Notes: generated by a model not told the origin, from the sequence alone. Counted from the first letter of the stretch, positions 51,418 to 59,638 are shown. The stretch is DNA of 64,000 nucleotides from a virus (IMGVR_UViG_3300021959_006017:1-64000); one strand, 5' to 3'. Translations and numbers: made by a program.

Positions 51418-52258
51418 CTTACATACAAAGTTTGGTGCCCTCAATAGTGGCCCTGTTTTTGATGCCTTTCGTACTGGCGCTAATGCTCTCGGGCATAGTG
51501 TTGTTGTTGACGGTAATGACGGCATTGATGTTATTTGGAGCGTACTTTGGAACGGTCGCATGTCTGGAAACCGTGCTATTTGGGAAAGAAACATTTCACA
51601 ATCCAAACCGACCATCGTCCTCGAAGTCGGAGGAATATCTCGAGGATCCACTTGGAAGGTAGGATTAAATGGAATTAATAGAGATGCTTTTTTCGGTGAT
51701 GGCGGGAACGATAGTAGGCGTAGCGATCTACTTAATCTTAGATTGAAACCGTGGCGCACTGAAGGCAAATACATTCTTATATGTGGACAGCATGATAAGA
51801 GTTTACAATGGCAAGACATGCCTAGAATGAGTCAATGGGTAATGGATACTATTGATGAAATAAAAAAGCATACCGATCGTACAATAATATTTCGACCACA
51901 TCCTAGATGCACCCTACCTCATATCGAACACGAATATACTAATGTTAAAAGACAAAACCCTCGCTATATTAATGGCACTTATGACGATTTTGACATGGGC
52001 TTTGATAACATATGGGCTACTGTAAGTTATAGCTCAAACCCAGGTATACACAGTATACTCGAAGGCGTACCTGCTTTTGTAAGTCCGCACAGTCTTGCAT
52101 ACGATGCAGCAAATGATATAGACTTCCTTCACGATATAGAAAACCCAATAAGACCTGATAGACAGCAATGGCTAAACGACTATGCATGGACAGAGTTTAC
52201 TGTAGAAGAAATAGCCTCAGGATTACCACTTAAACACTTGACATCTAAGCTAGTTTAA
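51407..52258 (+). CDS. GT-B-like glycan transferase paralogue D
   Basis: 283 residues. Blocks LNLRLKPWR, GKYILICGQHDKSLQW, TIDEIKKHTDRTIIFRPHPR, WATVSYSSNPGIHSILEGVPAFVSP, DIDFLHDIENPIRPDRQQWLNDYAWTEFTVEEIASGLPLKHL. IIFRPHPR is the closest of the four to the RPHP signature of KpsS/KpsC-type capsule transferases, and SS..GIHSILEGVP to their nucleotide-binding loop. Last gene of the glycan cluster; a perfect sigma-70 promoter begins in its final codons. Likely cytosolic; substrate unknown. Confidence 0.65.
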   Translation: MQFNLHTKFGALNSGPVFDAFRTGANALGHSVVVDGNDGIDVIWSVLWNGRMSGNRAIWERNISQSKPTIVLEVGGISRGSTWKVGLNGINRDAFFGDGGNDSRRSDLLNLRLKPWRTEGKYILICGQHDKSLQWQDMPRMSQWVMDTIDEIKKHTDRTIIFRPHPRCTLPHIEHEYTNVKRQNPRYINGTYDDFDMGFDNIWATVSYSSNPGIHSILEGVPAFVSPHSLAYDAANDIDFLHDIENPIRPDRQQWLNDYAWTEFTVEEIASGLPLKHLTSKLV

Positions 52259-52266
52259 GTTATAAT
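52238..52266 (+). promoter_or_regulatory. Perfect sigma-70 promoter, predicted leaderless
   Basis: TTGACA (52238-52243), 17 bases, TATAAT (52261-52266), 6 bases (gtttac), ATG at 52273. Transcription should start on the A of the ATG. Confidence 0.88.
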
Positions 52267-52272
52267 GTTTAC

Positions 52273-53460
52273 ATGATACAGACAATAGAAGACGCACTCG
52301 AAACCCTTGCCGGTCTTAAAGGCAACTACAATCTAAAGATAGAAAAGGAAGAGTTTACTATAGTGAATAGTATAGCTCGTCAAGTCTTTAGAGGTACAGC
52401 TTTAACTGATAGGCAGTATGCACTAATGAAGGACAAACTGCAAAAATATATTCCGCAGTTTGAACAAGCAGGTTTGGAAAACACACTAGTTGCTCTAGAG
52501 GAACTTAGACAGCCGCTAAGATCTATTGACAGAACTAGATATATTAAGATAGTTGATTATCCAGACGACATGCCGTATGATGCAGATGAATCTGAAAAGT
52601 ATATTGCTGTTAGGTTTCCATTTAAAAAGTCTGACATTATGCTTATAAATGATATCCCTAAACGAGATGGTTATCATCATAATAAAGGAAGTCATACACA
52701 TTATTTTGCATTAACTGAAAACTATTTGTTGGCTATTGGTGATAAGTTTTTTAATAAAGATTTTGAAATAAACAAAGTTCTTAAAGAAAGATATCAACAA
52801 ATAAAACAAATACAAAATAATGCAGAACAATATCTTCCATTTTTAGTAGATGATAAGATACAAAATATTAGCCCTAAACTTGAAAAGATAATACAAGAAG
52901 AAACGGGCTACGATCTATTAAAAATATATGATAGAAGATTTAGGTATTGTTTAGACGATATTAATATTAATGTTACTGGAAGTTCACTAGAAGAAGATAT
53001 TGCTAGTAGAAAAACTATTGAGTATCAAAGCAAACCTAGTGTACAATCTATTGATAATATTTTATATGCCTTGTATAACTTAGACAGATTTCCTATGCTA
53101 GTTGTACTAGATCACAAAGATTGTGAAACACAACTGCACGAAGTTGTAAACTTTTTTAGAGACTTGGTATCCTCTGAAGAACAAAGTGTGCTGTTTAGAG
53201 ATGAAGATACCGATAGCGGGTTTAACCAGTTGATAAAACACAGAAAACTTAATAATTGGGTTGACAAAACTACAAAAATAGTGTATATTAGTGATAATAA
53301 ACTTCCTAAAGTTTTATTAGAAACAGATTGGAGCCCAAACTGTGCATTTGCATACAACAGTAATAACAACAAAAGTGTACAGTTATATATTAAAAATAGT
53401 TGCGATTTAGTTGTGTTTAGAGAAGAGACAATAAGTCCGTTTGTGAGAATGTACAGATAA
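52273..53460 (+). CDS. Uncharacterised early protein upstream of uvsW
   Basis: 395 residues, function not recognised. Residues 1-80 are helical (IEDALETLAGLKGNYNLKIEKEEFTIVNSIARQVF, LTDRQYALMKDKLQKY); the rest is alpha/beta, with IKIVDYPDDMPYD, VRFPFKKSDIMLINDIP, SIDNILYALYNLDRFPMLVVLDHKD and KIVYISDNKLPKVLLETDWSPNCAFAY. No Walker or nuclease motif is certain; the LVVLDHKD and IVYISD strands recall a helicase-like domain without its P-loop. It is driven by a perfect early promoter and precedes uvsW by 1 base, so a replication or recombination role is probable. Confidence 0.6.
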   Translation: MIQTIEDALETLAGLKGNYNLKIEKEEFTIVNSIARQVFRGTALTDRQYALMKDKLQKYIPQFEQAGLENTLVALEELRQPLRSIDRTRYIKIVDYPDDMPYDADESEKYIAVRFPFKKSDIMLINDIPKRDGYHHNKGSHTHYFALTENYLLAIGDKFFNKDFEINKVLKERYQQIKQIQNNAEQYLPFLVDDKIQNISPKLEKIIQEETGYDLLKIYDRRFRYCLDDININVTGSSLEEDIASRKTIEYQSKPSVQSIDNILYALYNLDRFPMLVVLDHKDCETQLHEVVNFFRDLVSSEEQSVLFRDEDTDSGFNQLIKHRKLNNWVDKTTKIVYISDNKLPKVLLETDWSPNCAFAYNSNNNKSVQLYIKNSCDLVVFREETISPFVRMYR

Positions 53461-53461
53461 T

Positions 53462-54925
53462 ATGAGTTCGTGTAAACTAATAATTGAAGACGAAGTAAAC
53501 ATTAAGCTAGAAGGACTAGAGATTGATGTGCGGCGTAAAGTTGCTAACGCATTAAAGTTTGAAGTGCCTTATGCTCGATACATGCCTCAGTATAAGCTAG
53601 GACGATGGGACGGTAAGGTTGCTTTTTTTGGTATTGGTGGCACAGGCTACGTTAATCATCTTGATACTATTGTTGCTGTTCTACAAAAAAATAACGTCCA
53701 AATAGTAGACATTGACGATCGTAGACATCCTGTAACATTAGACTTTCAACCTATTACAGAACGTTATTGGGCAGATCAAGGTGTTGTATGGCCTAAAGGA
53801 CATCCTGCAGAAGGTGAAGAAATCATTCTGCGTGACTACCAAGTAACAGCAATCAACAACTTTCTACAAAACCCACAGAGCTTGCAAGAGATTGCAACAG
53901 GAGCAGGTAAAACTATTACAACTGCTACTCTGTCACATATTAGTGAGCCGTATGGACGCAGTCTTGTTATTGTACCTAACAAATCACTTGTTACACAAAC
54001 AGAAGAAGACTATATCAATTGTGGGTTAGACGTAGGGGTGTACTTCGGCGACAGAAAAGAGTTAGGTAAGACTCACACTATCTGTACATGGCAGAGCTTG
54101 AACATTCTAGACAAGAAGTTCAAAGACGGCAGTGCAGTACTAAGCCTCGCAGAGTTCTTAGACGGTGTAAGCACTATTATTGTCGACGAAGTACACCAAG
54201 CCAAAGCAGAAGTACTAAAGAATCTGCTTACACGCAACCTACGCAATGCACCTATCCGTTGGGGACTTACTGGTACAGTACCTAAAGAGAAGTTTGAGTT
54301 CGAAAGTATTCATGCTTCGTTAGGTCCAGTAATAGGACAGATTAGTGCAAAAGAACTTCAAGATAAAGGTGTGCTATCTCAATGTCATGTTAACATTGTA
54401 CAACTTATAGACACACAAGCACATAGTGATTATCAATCAGAATTAAAATATCTAGTAACAAATAAAGATAGAATCGAATACATAGGCAAACTACTAAACA
54501 ATATAAAAAACTCAGGCAATACACTTATACTTGTAGATAGGATTTCTGCAGGAGAAATGTTACAAGAACTTATACCAGGTTCGACATTCGTAAAAGGAGA
54601 CGTTAAATTAAAAGATAGAAAGGAAGCGTATGATGAAATCAATGAAGGAACTAATCATGTGGTTGTTGCAACCTACGGTGTGGCCGCGGTGGGCATTAAC
54701 ATTCCTCGTATTTTTAATTTGGTTCTTATTGAACCCGGCAAAAGTTTTGTTAGGGTTATTCAAAGTATAGGTAGAGGCGTAAGAAAGGCAAAGGACAAAG
54801 ACTTCGTACAAATATGGGATCTTACAAGCACTTGTAAGTTTGCGAAGCGGCACCTTACTCAGCGTAAAAAGTTTTATAAGGAAGCCCAATACCCCTTCAC
54901 AATAGAAAAGGTAGATTGGCAATGA
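53462..54925 (+). CDS. uvsW: DNA helicase UvsW
   Basis: 487 residues, T4 UvsW size. The N-terminal double-psi-like DNA-binding domain (ARYMPQYKLGRWDGKVAFF) precedes the SF2 core: Q-like RDYQ, motif I ATGAGKT at 145-151, Ia VIVPNKSLVTQT, motif II DEVHQ (~242), motif III GLTGTV, IV LILVD, V VVATYGVAAVGINIP, VI QSIGRGVRKA. UvsW unwinds R-loops and branched DNA, and turns off origin replication late in T4 infection. Coupled to the early gene upstream and overlapping the next small gene (ATGA). Confidence 0.95.
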   Translation: MSSCKLIIEDEVNIKLEGLEIDVRRKVANALKFEVPYARYMPQYKLGRWDGKVAFFGIGGTGYVNHLDTIVAVLQKNNVQIVDIDDRRHPVTLDFQPITERYWADQGVVWPKGHPAEGEEIILRDYQVTAINNFLQNPQSLQEIATGAGKTITTATLSHISEPYGRSLVIVPNKSLVTQTEEDYINCGLDVGVYFGDRKELGKTHTICTWQSLNILDKKFKDGSAVLSLAEFLDGVSTIIVDEVHQAKAEVLKNLLTRNLRNAPIRWGLTGTVPKEKFEFESIHASLGPVIGQISAKELQDKGVLSQCHVNIVQLIDTQAHSDYQSELKYLVTNKDRIEYIGKLLNNIKNSGNTLILVDRISAGEMLQELIPGSTFVKGDVKLKDRKEAYDEINEGTNHVVVATYGVAAVGINIPRIFNLVLIEPGKSFVRVIQSIGRGVRKAKDKDFVQIWDLTSTCKFAKRHLTQRKKFYKEAQYPFTIEKVDWQ

Positions 54926-55428
54926 GAATATTAACATTAGATAACGAGTGCTTTAAACTCGACGAGTTACCGGATCAGATCGAAGACGACATACGATTCA
55001 GTGTGTTAGATAACTCAGATCCACAAAATCCTGACTTCTTTTTTGTGCCTTTGATTTTTTTAGAATCGTTTAGTGCGCCTGCTATGGTAATAGAAATAGC
55101 AGGTAAAGAATTTACAATGCCTGTTGATTGGAGCATTGCAGTTGGCGATTCCGAAAGTGGCAACGACTTAGAAGTATTACCATTAACTAGTCTAAATGAC
55201 AGGGGCTTCGAAGCATTTCTTTTTAATCCCCTTACTAGTTATAAAACAGATTTTGCAGAGATAAACATAGTTAACTTTTATCAAGACATAAAATGGTATT
55301 TTCCGAAAATGAAAAACGGACAGTTACTTAGTGTACCGATTACAGAAGGTAAGAATCCTTTGTGTGCATACTTTGTTAAAGATATTAGCAGGCAATGCGA
55401 AATCATAGAATACGAGAAACTGTTATAA
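54922..55428 (+). CDS. Conserved protein following uvsW
   Basis: 168 residues from the ATG at 54922 in an ATGA overlap with the uvsW stop. RILTLDNECFKLDELPDQI, FFFVPLIFLESFSAPAMVIEIAGKEFTMPVDWSIAVGD, DLEVLPLTSLNDRGFEAFLFNPL, IKWYFPKMKNGQLLSVPITEGKNPLCAYFVKDI. A protein with the same L.LTSLNDRGF and KW.FPK blocks sits after uvsW in T4-like cyanophages, as I recall. Beta-rich, soluble; function unknown. Coupling suggests it acts with UvsW or in the early-to-late switch. Confidence 0.75.
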   Translation: MRILTLDNECFKLDELPDQIEDDIRFSVLDNSDPQNPDFFFVPLIFLESFSAPAMVIEIAGKEFTMPVDWSIAVGDSESGNDLEVLPLTSLNDRGFEAFLFNPLTSYKTDFAEINIVNFYQDIKWYFPKMKNGQLLSVPITEGKNPLCAYFVKDISRQCEIIEYEKLL

Positions 55429-55438
55429 GGAAAGGCGG

Positions 55439-55807
55439 ATGACAATGAAAGCAGGAAAGATATGGGGACAAACTGAACTAATACACGCTAATGGTGTATT
55501 AGAGTTTCACCGTATAGAGTTTAAAAAAGGATATAAATGTAGCGAGCATGAGCATCGTTATAAATGGAATGGATTCTTTGTTGAATCGGGCAAGATGATT
55601 GTTCGCGTTTGGCAAGATGCAGATCAAGAAGGGTTAGTTGATGAAACTATTCTTGAAGCTGGAGACTTCACACAGGTGAAGCCAGGAAAAATTCACCAGT
55701 TTGAAGGTTTAGAAGATGGTGTCGCTTTTGAACTTTACTGGGCTGAATTTAATCACGATGACATTGTTCGTCGTACAATAGGCACAGAAGTAAAAGGAAA
55801 AAAATAA
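55439..55807 (+). CDS. Cupin protein
   Basis: 122 residues. AAGGAAAGG precedes two possible starts (ATG 55439 and ATG 55445, giving MKAGKIWGQTE); the second matches the common N-terminus better. Cupin motif 1: GYKCSEHEHRYKWNGFFVESG with H-x-H; motif 2: GDFTQVKPGKIHQFEGLEDG with the third His. Single-domain metal cupin; I recall like genes in marine T4-like phages. It may bind or epimerise a sugar nucleotide. Its stop touches the transporter start. Confidence 0.7.
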   Translation: MTMKAGKIWGQTELIHANGVLEFHRIEFKKGYKCSEHEHRYKWNGFFVESGKMIVRVWQDADQEGLVDETILEAGDFTQVKPGKIHQFEGLEDGVAFELYWAEFNHDDIVRRTIGTEVKGKK

Positions 55808-56506
55808 ATGTTTACAAAACTACTAGAAGGTGTTGACAAAACACTTGTTAGAAATCTAGTTATTTTACACACGTTAGTTATTGCGGTGTCAAATTATCTA
55901 GTTACCATTCGATTTGATTTGTTCCCAGGAGCAGATCTACCGTTGTTTGGATCATTTCCATTAGCGGCGGCAGCGTTTACGTTTCCGATCGTAGTAGTGG
56001 CAACTGACCTTACTGTAAGGATGGTTGGTAAAGAAGCAGGTAGAGCCGTTGTAGCAATGGCTATTATTCCAGCTATTGTAGCATCAGTTCTTGTGCTGTT
56101 AGCACTAGGTGATGAACATGCTTACAGAGTAGGGTTTGCATCAGGTACAGCATATGCTATCGGTACAATGCTTGACGTATATGTATTCCAACATATTAGA
56201 GAGAAGTGGAGCGAAGCATGGTGGGCAGCCCCGGCGATTTCAACTATCGTGGCTAACATCATTGACACATATTCATTCTTTTATGTAGCATTTGCAGGTT
56301 CAACAGACGCAGAAGGCAACTTAACTTGGATTGGTGAAAACTGGCACATTGTTGCACAGAACAATACACTGACTAAGGTTGTAGTTGGCTTGATTGTATT
56401 CCTGCCAGCATATGGTGTACTCCTTGCATACTTGAAAAATCGAGTAGCGCCAACACCAGTAGAAGAAGCGCCTAAGAAGCGTGGACGTAAAAAGGCCACA
56501 AAATAA
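55808..56506 (+). CDS. yhhQ: Queuosine precursor transporter, YhhQ/VUT family
   Basis: 232 residues with about six hydrophobic segments: LVILHTLVIAVSNYLVTI, AAAFTFPIVVVATDLTV, VVAMAIIPAIVASVLVLLAL, AYAIGTMLDVYVF, ISTIVANIIDTYSFFYVAFA and KVVVGLIVFLPAYGVLLAYL. FPIVVVATDLTVRMVGKEAGR and the D(T/V)YVFQ..R...W..S...D..F features are typical of the VUT family that imports preQ0/preQ1. The precursor is used for queuosine in tRNA or for 7-deazaguanine DNA modification. The basic KKRGRKKATK tail is probably cytosolic. No preQ0 synthesis genes are in the window. Confidence 0.85.
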   Translation: MFTKLLEGVDKTLVRNLVILHTLVIAVSNYLVTIRFDLFPGADLPLFGSFPLAAAAFTFPIVVVATDLTVRMVGKEAGRAVVAMAIIPAIVASVLVLLALGDEHAYRVGFASGTAYAIGTMLDVYVFQHIREKWSEAWWAAPAISTIVANIIDTYSFFYVAFAGSTDAEGNLTWIGENWHIVAQNNTLTKVVVGLIVFLPAYGVLLAYLKNRVAPTPVEEAPKKRGRKKATK

Positions 56507-56763
56507 TGGGTGAGCTTCTACCAGGAGAAGCATTGATATACGAGCGTAGCAATGGAGTTGTCTACGCTCGTTATCGCGACAAGCCAGAAATAGAACGATG
56601 GGTAATAGGAGGAGATCCAGGTGCAGTGGCTAGAGCACAAGGTCGATTATGCGACTATAGTGAATGGCAAAAACTGTGTGATATGTGTGTAGAACATCCT
56701 ACGCTAATGAAACTTATGGACCAACTTGTAACAACATATTATATTATGAAGGACGACAAATGA
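56506..56763 (+). CDS. Conserved small protein of marine T4-like phages
   Basis: 85 residues overlapping the transporter stop by 1 base. LLPGEALIYERSNGVVYARYRDKPEIERWVIGGDPGAVARAQGRLCDYSEWQKLCDM, then a helical C-terminus (PTLMKLMDQLVTTYYIMKDD). The GE.LIYER..GV.YAR pattern is one I associate with cyanophage small ORFs of unknown function. No known domain. Four-base overlap with the cupin after it implies coupled translation. Confidence 0.7.
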   Translation: MGELLPGEALIYERSNGVVYARYRDKPEIERWVIGGDPGAVARAQGRLCDYSEWQKLCDMCVEHPTLMKLMDQLVTTYYIMKDDK

Positions 56764-57086
56764 AATATGAACAATGGGATATAGGAGGAGAAGTTGTAAA
56801 AGCAGACGATCGCTATGTTGTAAAAGACAATACACTTCTTAACAACTTAATAGTAAGTAGTACAAACTTAAAACCCGGGAAATCAACAACAGGCCACAAG
56901 CATGAAGGTCAAGAAGAAGTATACATTTTTGTAAAAGGCCATGGAGTAATGCAGATAGACGATGAACGATTTGATGTAAATGAAGGCGATACAGTCTTAA
57001 TACAAGACGGAGTCTTTCATCGTGTGTATGCAGGTACAACAGGTTGTTATTTTATTTGTGTATTTGACGGAAGGAGAACCCATTGA
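56760..57086 (+). CDS. Cupin protein
   Basis: 108 residues from the ATG at 56760 (ATGA overlap). Motif 1: STTGHKHEGQEEVYIFVKG (H-x-H and Glu); motif 2: GDTVLIQDGVFHRVYAG with the last His. A compact single cupin of the sugar-phosphate isomerase-like or dioxygenase-like type. It directly precedes kdsA (TTGA overlap), so a step in Kdo precursor metabolism, for example arabinose-5-phosphate supply, is conceivable but unproven. It is one of four cupin domains in the window. Confidence 0.75.
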   Translation: MKYEQWDIGGEVVKADDRYVVKDNTLLNNLIVSSTNLKPGKSTTGHKHEGQEEVYIFVKGHGVMQIDDERFDVNEGDTVLIQDGVFHRVYAGTTGCYFICVFDGRRTH

Positions 57087-57856
57087 GAATTATTGCAGGA
57101 CCGTGCCAACATGAAAGTTTAGAAAAAAGTTTAGAAATCGCAAAAGAATGTAAACGAGTTTGTCACAAACTCGGCATTGAATATTATTTTAAAGCAAGCT
57201 ATGATAAAGCCAATCGCACAAACATAAAGGGCGAAAGAGGTAAAGGTATTGGTTGCTTAGAAGATTTTAAAACTTTAAAAGAAGAAATACCTGGTCTTAA
57301 AACATTAACAGATGTACATGACAGTATGCAAGTTAATGTTATTCAATATCATTATAACGACTGTGTTGATGTACTACAGATACCTGCCTTTCTTTGTCGT
57401 CAAACAGATTTGATTAAAACAGCAGTTGATACAGGCAAGATAGTTAATATTAAAAAAGGACAGTTCTTAGCACCTTGGGACGTAGCAGGTATCCTTTCAA
57501 AAACAGAAGGTGCTAAAGAAGTATGGATTACTGAAAGGGGAACTAGCTTTGGATATAATACTTTGGTCGTTGATTTCACTGGCATGCAGTATATGCTTGA
57601 TACCTATAATGTTCCTATTGTTTTTGATGTTACCCACTCGGTTCAACGCCCGGGAGGAAATGGCAGTAGTAGCGGCGGCAATAGGGGGTATGTCCCTGGC
57701 CTATCTCGCGCTGCATCTGCAATGGGTATAACAGACTTCTTCTTAGAAGTACACGCTGACCCGGATAATGCACCCAGTGACGGTGCTAATATGTTACGCT
57801 TAGAAGATTTTGAAAGGACAGTAGATGACATCCACCGCTATTCTTATACCGGCTAG
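57083..57856 (+). CDS. kdsA: 3-deoxy-D-manno-octulosonate 8-phosphate synthase
   Basis: 257 residues, starting with TTG in a TTGA overlap with the cupin stop; AAGGAG lies 7-12 bases upstream. Family blocks are all present: IIAGPCQHES, FKASYDKANRT, LKTLTDVHD, DVLQIPAFLCRQTDL, VNIKKGQFLAPWDV, TERGTSFGYNTLVVDF, FDVTHSVQRPGG and SDGANML. The enzyme condenses phosphoenolpyruvate with arabinose 5-phosphate to Kdo-8-phosphate, the start of Kdo synthesis. The E. coli enzyme has 284 residues; the active-site set looks complete. Followed by kdsB with a 32-base overlap. KdsD and KdsC equivalents would come from the host. Confidence 0.94.
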   Translation: MRIIAGPCQHESLEKSLEIAKECKRVCHKLGIEYYFKASYDKANRTNIKGERGKGIGCLEDFKTLKEEIPGLKTLTDVHDSMQVNVIQYHYNDCVDVLQIPAFLCRQTDLIKTAVDTGKIVNIKKGQFLAPWDVAGILSKTEGAKEVWITERGTSFGYNTLVVDFTGMQYMLDTYNVPIVFDVTHSVQRPGGNGSSSGGNRGYVPGLSRAASAMGITDFFLEVHADPDNAPSDGANMLRLEDFERTVDDIHRYSYTG

Positions 57857-58517
57857 ATATGCAAGCACACGCCTGCATGGAAAGCCTATGCTTGAGTTAG
57901 ATGGCATACCTATGATAAAGCGTGTGTATGACGCTTGTATAGCGTCTAACCTGCCAACATTTGTGCTTACTGACCACCAAGACATATACAACTATATGGG
58001 TGCCGGCAAGTGCATTATGGACACAGCAGATTATGAAAACGGCACAGAAAGATGTGCAGGTGCAGTAGCAAGCCGTGTGTTTGATGACTTTGATCAGTTT
58101 ATAAATGTACAAGGTGATATGCCAGATGTAACAGTTAACATGATTCATAAGTGCATAGTTAGTCTTAATCAATACGAAGTAAGTACAGTGTACACCGAAA
58201 TGCCTGAAGAAGAACAAAACAAGCCAAGTAGTGTAAAGATGGTTAGAGCAGGAGATCAGGCTCTGTGGTTTGGTAGAGGTATGACAGGCTACGGTGATTG
58301 GCACTTAGGTGTTTACGGTTATCGCAAGACTGCACTACAAGCATATCCGCATCTACGTATAGAACAAGAAGAACGTGTAGAAAAACTTGAACAGTTGCGT
58401 TGGCTAAAAAGTGGTTGGCAAATAGGTTGTTTGAGTGTATACTTTAATGGTGTAGAGATTAATACTGAACACGATGTTAACTTATGGAAGTACAAGCATG
58501 CCAAACAAGCACATTGA
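57825..58517 (+). CDS. kdsB: CMP-Kdo synthetase (Kdo cytidylyltransferase)
   Basis: 230 residues. IPARYASTRLHGKPML is the CTP-binding signature; VLTDHQDI and ENGTERCAGAV match the family; FINVQGDMPDV stands where the usual NVQGDEP occurs, so Glu is changed to Met (odd). The HLGVYGYRKTAL and EQEERVEKLEQLRWLKSGWQI blocks match well; E..EQLR is diagnostic. It activates Kdo as CMP-Kdo for LPS or capsule transferases, fitting the four KpsS/C-like genes at 45-52 kb. It overlaps kdsA by 32 bases and the next gene by 20. Confidence 0.92.
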   Translation: MTSTAILIPARYASTRLHGKPMLELDGIPMIKRVYDACIASNLPTFVLTDHQDIYNYMGAGKCIMDTADYENGTERCAGAVASRVFDDFDQFINVQGDMPDVTVNMIHKCIVSLNQYEVSTVYTEMPEEEQNKPSSVKMVRAGDQALWFGRGMTGYGDWHLGVYGYRKTALQAYPHLRIEQEERVEKLEQLRWLKSGWQIGCLSVYFNGVEINTEHDVNLWKYKHAKQAH

Positions 58518-58962
58518 TTTATTCAAAGAAATGATTCCAGCACTAGATGGCGGAATGCGTGATTTGTGGGATGCCGCAGGCGAAGAAGGTCAAAAAGAGA
58601 TTAAGGGCGATTTGTGGAATCTAAATCGATACATGAGTAGTGTTACAGGATCGCGTGACAAACAAGAACTTGCTGTGTTTAAAACAAATGAATACTACAA
58701 CAAAAACTGGGCTGTGTTAGGAAACAAAGAGCCTAAGTTACAATGGCTACTACTTTGTCAGTGCGGCAACACAGGACGTAAAGAGTTTCATCCGTGGATA
58801 GGGTTTAAAAAGAAAACTAATAACAATGCCGGACTAAAACTTTTACAACAAATTTATCCTAATATGAAACAAGACGAGGTTGAGCTACTTGCTAGATTAT
58901 CTACAAAAAAAGAACTCAAAGAACTGGCTGAAGAGCATGGCATCGAAAACGTCAAACTCTGA
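58498..58962 (+). CDS. Conserved protein of unknown function
   Basis: 154 residues from the ATG at 58498 inside the kdsB end. MPNKHIDLFKEMIPALDGGMRDLWDAAGEEGQKEIKGDLWNLNRYMSSV, AVFKTNEYYNKNWAVLG..PKLQWLLLCQCG, FHPWIGFKKK, LQQIYPNMKQDEVELLARLSTKKELKELAEEHG. All-helical. The layout (helix, NE.YNK.W, W.LL, then C-terminal helical repeats) is loosely reminiscent of T4 clamp-loader subunit gp62, but similarity is too weak to assign. I recall homologues in marine T4-like phages. It overlaps the zinc-finger gene by 26 bases. Confidence 0.65.
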   Translation: MPNKHIDLFKEMIPALDGGMRDLWDAAGEEGQKEIKGDLWNLNRYMSSVTGSRDKQELAVFKTNEYYNKNWAVLGNKEPKLQWLLLCQCGNTGRKEFHPWIGFKKKTNNNAGLKLLQQIYPNMKQDEVELLARLSTKKELKELAEEHGIENVKL

Positions 58963-59638
58963 TAAGCCATATGTATGTGAATACTGCGGTAGTGGTTATG
59001 TAAGAGAAAAAACTCTTGCTGCTCATATGTGTGAACCAAAGCGTAGAGCATTACAAAAAGATGAGAAACGTGTAAGGCACGGGTTTTATGCATTTCAGAG
59101 GTTCTACAAACTGAGTGCAGGCACAAAGAAGGAAAAAACATATGAAGACTTTTGTAAATCACAGTACTATAATGCTTTCGTCAAGTTTGGTTCGTTTATC
59201 AATAATGTGCGTCCTTTATATCCTGAGCGTTATATTGATCATGTCGTTACTAGTGGAGTAAAGCTCGATCACTGGTGCAAAGAAGAAATGTACGAAAAAT
59301 ATGCACTTGAACTTATTCTTAAAGAAGACGTAACAACTGCTTTAGAAAGAAGTGTAAAAAACATGATGGAATGGGCAGATGAAAATAATAGTGTATGGAA
59401 TCATTATTTCTTCTATGTAAGTTTGAACAGAGCTGTATGGCATATTAAAGACGGAAAAGTAAGTCCTTGGCTCATACTTAACTGCAAGAGCGGAAAAGAG
59501 ATGCTAAGTAAATTTAACGATGAACAACTAGAACTTGTGTATCATGTGATTAATCCAGAGCATTGGGCAATGCGATTTAATCGTAATCCAAGTGATGTTG
59601 CACTTGTTCGTGATATTGTAAAGGAAAGCAATCTATGA
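58937..59638 (+). CDS. C2H2-type zinc-finger-containing conserved phage protein
   Basis: 233 residues from the ATG at 58937. YVCEYCGSGYVREKTLAAHMCEPKRR near residues 12-35 is a C2-HC finger. Then KRVRHGFYAFQRFYKLSA, EKTYEDFCKSQYYNAFVKFGSFINNVRPLYPERYIDHVVTSGVKLDHWCKEEMYEKY, and a helical C-terminus ending NPEHWAMRFNRNPSDVALVRDIVKESNL. I know this pattern from T4-like cyanophages, without a function. The zinc finger suggests DNA or RNA binding. Four-base overlap with the kinase downstream. Confidence 0.7.
   Translation: MASKTSNSDKPYVCEYCGSGYVREKTLAAHMCEPKRRALQKDEKRVRHGFYAFQRFYKLSAGTKKEKTYEDFCKSQYYNAFVKFGSFINNVRPLYPERYIDHVVTSGVKLDHWCKEEMYEKYALELILKEDVTTALERSVKNMMEWADENNSVWNHYFFYVSLNRAVWHIKDGKVSPWLILNCKSGKEMLSKFNDEQLELVYHVINPEHWAMRFNRNPSDVALVRDIVKESNL

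Noticed and set aside
51399-51662. Hydrophobic 87-residue ORF with a TTG start, resembling a small membrane protein
   Set aside because: It lies wholly within the two overlapping glycosyltransferase genes in another frame; the 51407 frame keeps all family motifs, so the hydrophobic reading is a frame artefact.
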